From JAVJSU01 sp040219275 (lineage in GTDB: Bacteria > Chloroflexota > Anaerolineae > Aggregatilineales > Phototrophicaceae): a stretch of 64,000 bases of DNA. The stretch lies in assembly GCA_040219275.1 (NCBI GenBank), contig JAVJSU010000071.1, positions 62,001-126,000 of the forward strand. Reading direction: 5' to 3'. Positions 61,048 through 64,000 of the stretch are shown here, piece after piece. The notes beneath the pieces are model-generated. The model had not been told where the DNA came from. It saw only the letters and a program-made list of their open reading frames with translations, and did not search any database. Position 1 is the stretch's first letter, and every line of letters begins with the position of its first letter. The translations under genes were made by a program, and so were the position numbers.

Positions 61048-61151
61048 AAATTATCCCTCCTGCGGGAAACAGACATAATGCAAGTCAAAGGCTAACTCGA
61101 TACAAATCATACCCAATACAAAACCGACTGACCTATATTATTGGCGGACTT

Positions 61152-61171
61152 GTTGAATAGGACAATTCAAC
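61152..61171. promoter_or_regulatory. Inverted repeat in divergent gap
   Basis: GTTGAAT-AGGACA-ATTCAAC, a perfect 7-bp inverted repeat between the DinB pair and the SH3b gene. Possible operator or hairpin. Confidence 0.3.
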
Positions 61172-61314
61172 CATTTTAATGAACCGTTGGGAAGTCGTAG
61201 GTCATTGTTCCCCTCGCAGAGTGCCGCGCTGGATTTGCCCTAATTACAAAACGCCCTGAAAATGAACTGATTGTGTTGTTTCATATTGTTTCGACTTAAA
61301 AATAAGGAGTCCCT

Positions 61315-62679
61315 ATGTTTCGCAAATTCTTACCCCGTTTAATGATGATATGTTTGCTCTTCATCGCCCTAAGCAGTGTGATTAGTGCTCAAGGTGGTCA
61401 ATTAGCATATGGCACCGTCCTGACAGATACACTGAATCCCGCCACCCCCATTATCTATACGTTCTCAGGGGCTGAAAATGATGTGGTCACCGTATATATG
61501 ATTGGGAGCAATGATTTACAGGCAACCCTCTCACTCAGTAACAGCAGTGGGCAACAACTGGGTTTTAGTACAGGTGATCCGCTCACACCGATGAGCAATG
61601 ATGTGCGTGTGACGGCGCAATTACCCGCAAACGAAACCTATATTGTGACCGTAAATAATCAAAGTAGTGTAGCCGGAATGTTCCTGCTCTCATTATCGGT
61701 TGCCGAGCCTTTATTGAGTAACCCGCTTACCGCACCGACTATCGTAACCATTGAACCGGATAGCCCGGCGCAACAATTTACGATTGCGGCAAATCCAGAA
61801 ATCCCGCAAGTATTACGGATACAGAATCTTAGACCCTCTGTTGGCTTTTCCGCGCAATTACAATCCGACGATGGCAAAGTACTTGCCTCTATTGCTGGCG
61901 GACTTGATGGGACAACCTTTGTTATTCCAGCAGGTGTTTCATCCTATATCGTGAAGATTGATGCAGAAGACTCATCCGTTGGCGCACAGGTTGAACTTGC
62001 AATTTTAGGTGATGCTTTAGCCCCGATTGCTACAGAAGAGGTTCAAGCACCACAGAATACTGATCCTAATGTTTGCACCATCACAGGTAGTGGTGTCAAT
62101 GTCCGCAGTGGACCAGGCATCAATTTTGATGCCATCGGAACGCTCAATGCAGGTAATCAATTTATTGCCACCGGACAAAATAACGGATGGTACAACGGAA
62201 CGTACAACGGGCAAAGTGCGTGGGTTGCCTCCGGTGTAGTTACGGCAACGGGTAACTGTGCAAACTTACCGACAGTGAATGCACCCGCCGCGCCTGTTCA
62301 ACAGGCAACACAATCCACACAAGCCACCAGTACATCATCAGCGCCGCCCACAGCCACCAACGCAAATAATCAACAACCAACAGCGACAGTCACAGCAACG
62401 CCGACTACCGCCGCAACCGCCGTGCCTTTCGCCGTTGTATCTCTCAGTTGCCGTTATTTCCAAAATGATGGCGCTACGGTTGACTTTAATGTAACCGGTC
62501 CCGCCGGAGCCACATTTAGAATTGATGTCCGTCAGGGCAATACAACCTACAGTGTTGATCGTACGCTCAATCAGCAAGGCTTCTTGAACGCAAATCACCG
62601 CTTCGGACAGGCAGGCAATAGCAACTATACCGCCTATATCGTTTACAATGGCGCAGACATCGCCAACGCCCCCTGTTAA
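61315..62679 (+). CDS. Secreted SH3b domain protein
   Basis: 454 aa. A signal peptide (LMMICLLFIALSSVISAQ) is followed by two beta-sandwich pre-peptidase-like regions (35-245; ENDVVTVYMIGSNDLQATLS). A bacterial SH3 domain (about 257-315: GVNVRSGPGINFDAIGTL, GWYNGTYNGQSAWVAS) precedes a Thr/Ala/Gln-rich linker (325-375). The last ~75-residue beta domain ends in a Cys. Probably cell-surface; SH3b domains bind wall peptides. AAGGAG precedes the ATG, and a strong terminator follows. Confidence 0.85.
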   Translation: MFRKFLPRLMMICLLFIALSSVISAQGGQLAYGTVLTDTLNPATPIIYTFSGAENDVVTVYMIGSNDLQATLSLSNSSGQQLGFSTGDPLTPMSNDVRVTAQLPANETYIVTVNNQSSVAGMFLLSLSVAEPLLSNPLTAPTIVTIEPDSPAQQFTIAANPEIPQVLRIQNLRPSVGFSAQLQSDDGKVLASIAGGLDGTTFVIPAGVSSYIVKIDAEDSSVGAQVELAILGDALAPIATEEVQAPQNTDPNVCTITGSGVNVRSGPGINFDAIGTLNAGNQFIATGQNNGWYNGTYNGQSAWVASGVVTATGNCANLPTVNAPAAPVQQATQSTQATSTSSAPPTATNANNQQPTATVTATPTTAATAVPFAVVSLSCRYFQNDGATVDFNVTGPAGATFRIDVRQGNTTYSVDRTLNQQGFLNANHRFGQAGNSNYTAYIVYNGADIANAPC

Positions 62680-62694
62680 TTTAGTCACGAACTC

Positions 62695-62727
62695 AAACGG
62701 GGTCGGCAACCTGTCGATCCCGTTTTT
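62695..62727 (+). terminator. Intrinsic terminator
   Basis: An 11-bp stem AAACGGGGTCG (62695-62705) / CGATCCCGTTT (62715-62725) including one G-U pair, 9-nt loop, T run. Confidence 0.9.
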
Positions 62728-62836
62728 GTGATTACCACCTTATTCCCCGCCGTTTACCCGACGCGCTAACGACTTCCTGCAAATCCTCTTTTACAATAAG
62801 CACAGGTTAAATTTTGCATCCGTTGAAGGACATTTG

Positions 62837-63865
62837 ATGACTAAAAATAAAACGATCACGCACGTATCGAGTTTCGTAAGTCTTGTCGCCGTTTTGTTCA
62901 TCTTCTGCGTGAGCCTCGCCGCACAGGACGATGACTCCTCGACCTGCACCGATTCCGACCCTCATCTGACGATTGGCGAATTGGGACGCGTGCTTTCGGA
63001 TAATGCGGTCAATATTCGCGCCGAACCCCGCACCGATATTCAACGACTCGGCTTTTTACGTGGCGGATCATCCTTCACTGTGCTGGATGGTCCGGTCTGC
63101 GCGGAAGGCTATGTCTGGTGGCAAGTCGAATATACACCCAACGAGTACGACACAGCCGAATTCGGCGATGTAGAAACGATCATAGGCTGGATGGCAGAAG
63201 GTGACCCGACGAGTGGCGACTTCTGGCTAGAACCGCGTGGCGAACTCGTCTATATCGAAGAAAATGGTGTAGAAATTGCCTACGTTGCCGATGATGAAGG
63301 CAATCTGGAACGGGCTGGCTGTTTGCGTCCACCGGATGAGTACGCACAGGTGCAACAAGGCTACGCCACGCTAAACACGCGCACACTCGCCATGCTTGAC
63401 CATGCCCAACGCCTCTACGACGAAGCAGGCGGCGAGGTGGTCAATTTCCGGCAAGCCGTGACGCAGGGCAGTTATAACCCCGGCGGAGTCAGCGCCAGTT
63501 TCGGCACCCATGACGGCGGCGGCGCGGTGGATATTTCCGTGCGGAGTTATCTGGATTGGAGCGTTCTCACTGATGAAATCATGCCGATGATTGATGCGCT
63601 ACGCGTGGCGGGATTTGCGGCGTGGTTGCGTGATACGGGCGAACTCTACGCGGACTCACCGATTCATATTCACGCCATCGCTATCGGTGATGAAGAACTT
63701 TCCTTAGGCGCACGCGAACAAATCGACGGCGAGTATGGCTATCTGCGCGGCTATAACGGTCTACCGGAAGGCTACGGCGGACCCGCGCTGGATGGCTACG
63801 GTGAGCCGGTCATCTGCCGTTGGATGGTTGATATGGGATTCGATGATCTGCGCGAGAGCGACTAG
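62837..63865 (+). CDS. Secreted SH3b and M15-like (D,D-carboxypeptidase-type) protein
   Basis: 342 aa from ATG 62837, with AAGGA upstream. The signal peptide (VSSFVSLVAVLFIFCVSLAA) is followed by an SH3b-like domain (about 45-125: NAVNIRAEPRTDIQRLGFL). The C-terminal domain has the M15/VanY-like zinc pattern FGTHDGGGAVDIS (His and Asp) and HIHAI (final His), after a helix with TLAMLDHAQRLYDEAGG. Probably a peptidoglycan D,D- or L,D-peptidase, with the SH3b domain for wall binding; activity is inferred. It may act with the SH3b protein encoded upstream. Confidence 0.85.
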   Translation: MTKNKTITHVSSFVSLVAVLFIFCVSLAAQDDDSSTCTDSDPHLTIGELGRVLSDNAVNIRAEPRTDIQRLGFLRGGSSFTVLDGPVCAEGYVWWQVEYTPNEYDTAEFGDVETIIGWMAEGDPTSGDFWLEPRGELVYIEENGVEIAYVADDEGNLERAGCLRPPDEYAQVQQGYATLNTRTLAMLDHAQRLYDEAGGEVVNFRQAVTQGSYNPGGVSASFGTHDGGGAVDISVRSYLDWSVLTDEIMPMIDALRVAGFAAWLRDTGELYADSPIHIHAIAIGDEELSLGAREQIDGEYGYLRGYNGLPEGYGGPALDGYGEPVICRWMVDMGFDDLRESD

Positions 63866-63880
63866 CAAAAGTTTAAAACA

Positions 63881-63914
63881 AAAAGGCGCTCATCATCACG
63901 ATAGCGCCCTTTTT
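63881..63914. terminator. Bidirectional terminator
   Basis: AAAAGGCGCT and AGCGCCCTTTTT pair around a 12-nt loop. It sits between two convergent genes with T runs on both strands. Confidence 0.82.
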
Positions 63915-63941
63915 ATGAGTGAAATTGTACGGTTTGCAATG

Positions 63942-64000
63942 CTATTGAATCTTTTCACCGGTGCACAAGTTCCAGCGGAACGTGCCATCTTCGGCGATGG
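63942..64000 (-). CDS. C-terminal end of a leftward gene (partial)
   Basis: An open frame enters from the right edge and stops with TAG at 63942-63944. The visible end is IAEDGTFRWNLCTGEKIQ. It is placed as expected, just before a bidirectional terminator, and the bases fit local coding style. Only 18 residues are visible, so no function can be given. Confidence 0.4.
   Translation of the reverse strand, partial: IAEDGTFRWNLCTGEKIQ

Overview
The window looks like chromosomal DNA from a Chloroflexota bacterium, probably an Anaerolineae-like lineage. This is inferred from gene content: an A2-type caa3 oxidase operon, secreted SH3b, LysM and PD40 proteins, DinB and Uma2 paralogues, and stand-alone HEAT proteins. 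Short palindromic repeats of kinds familiar from Chloroflexota and cyanobacteria are scattered between the genes. No rRNA or other taxonomic anchor is present, so the assignment is tentative.

Region 1-11.7 kb is a sugar-acid catabolic divergon. Leftward genes encode a DapA-family aldolase/dehydratase, an SDR dehydrogenase and an enolase-superfamily dehydratase cut by the window edge. Rightward genes encode an M19 dipeptidase-like protein, an IclR regulator, a second enolase-superfamily dehydratase, a three-gene sugar ABC importer without ATPase, an NAD-dependent epimerase/dehydrogenase, a KDG kinase and a KDPG aldolase. The inferred flow is uptake, oxidation, dehydration to 2-keto-3-deoxy-gluconate, phosphorylation, and cleavage to pyruvate and triose phosphate. 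A strong hairpin after the binding-protein gene probably gives differential expression.

Region 11.9-25.8 kb is mixed. It has a metallophosphoesterase, two trypsin-like S1C proteases without signal peptides, an unknown protein, a DinB protein, a TauABC/SsuABC-like importer, a secreted TPR protein, a secreted CAP-LysM protein, ribokinase, a saccharopine-dehydrogenase-like reductase and small proteins. Region 25.9-32.3 kb is a leftward cytochrome c oxidase operon (II-cyt c, I, two III-like subunits, IV) with an unidentified 404-aa membrane protein inside it.

Region 32.8-39.0 kb is the most unusual. In one orientation it holds a DUF4231/SLATT-like two-TM protein, a small membrane-anchored coiled-coil protein, two HEAT-repeat proteins, and two paralogous proteins that join a shared unrecognised domain to a C-terminal TIR domain with the predicted catalytic Glu. 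Two of the genes share an identical 19-nt leader. It is a candidate undescribed TIR-effector or signalling module.

Region 39.3-50.6 kb contains a selenocysteine tRNA, a secreted duplicated-domain protein, dodecin, a thioesterase and a sensor-like membrane protein. It also has an AT-rich PD-(D/E)XK nuclease-like gene, an M20 amidohydrolase, an NfeD/stomatin pair and prfA. Region 50.8-64 kb has a CtpE-like P-type ATPase, GNAT and Uma2 proteins, a secreted metallopeptidase, holB with three PD40 proteins, two DinB proteins, and secreted SH3b and SH3b-M15 proteins. Many transcription units end in clear intrinsic terminators, and several intergenic gaps are filled with repeats.
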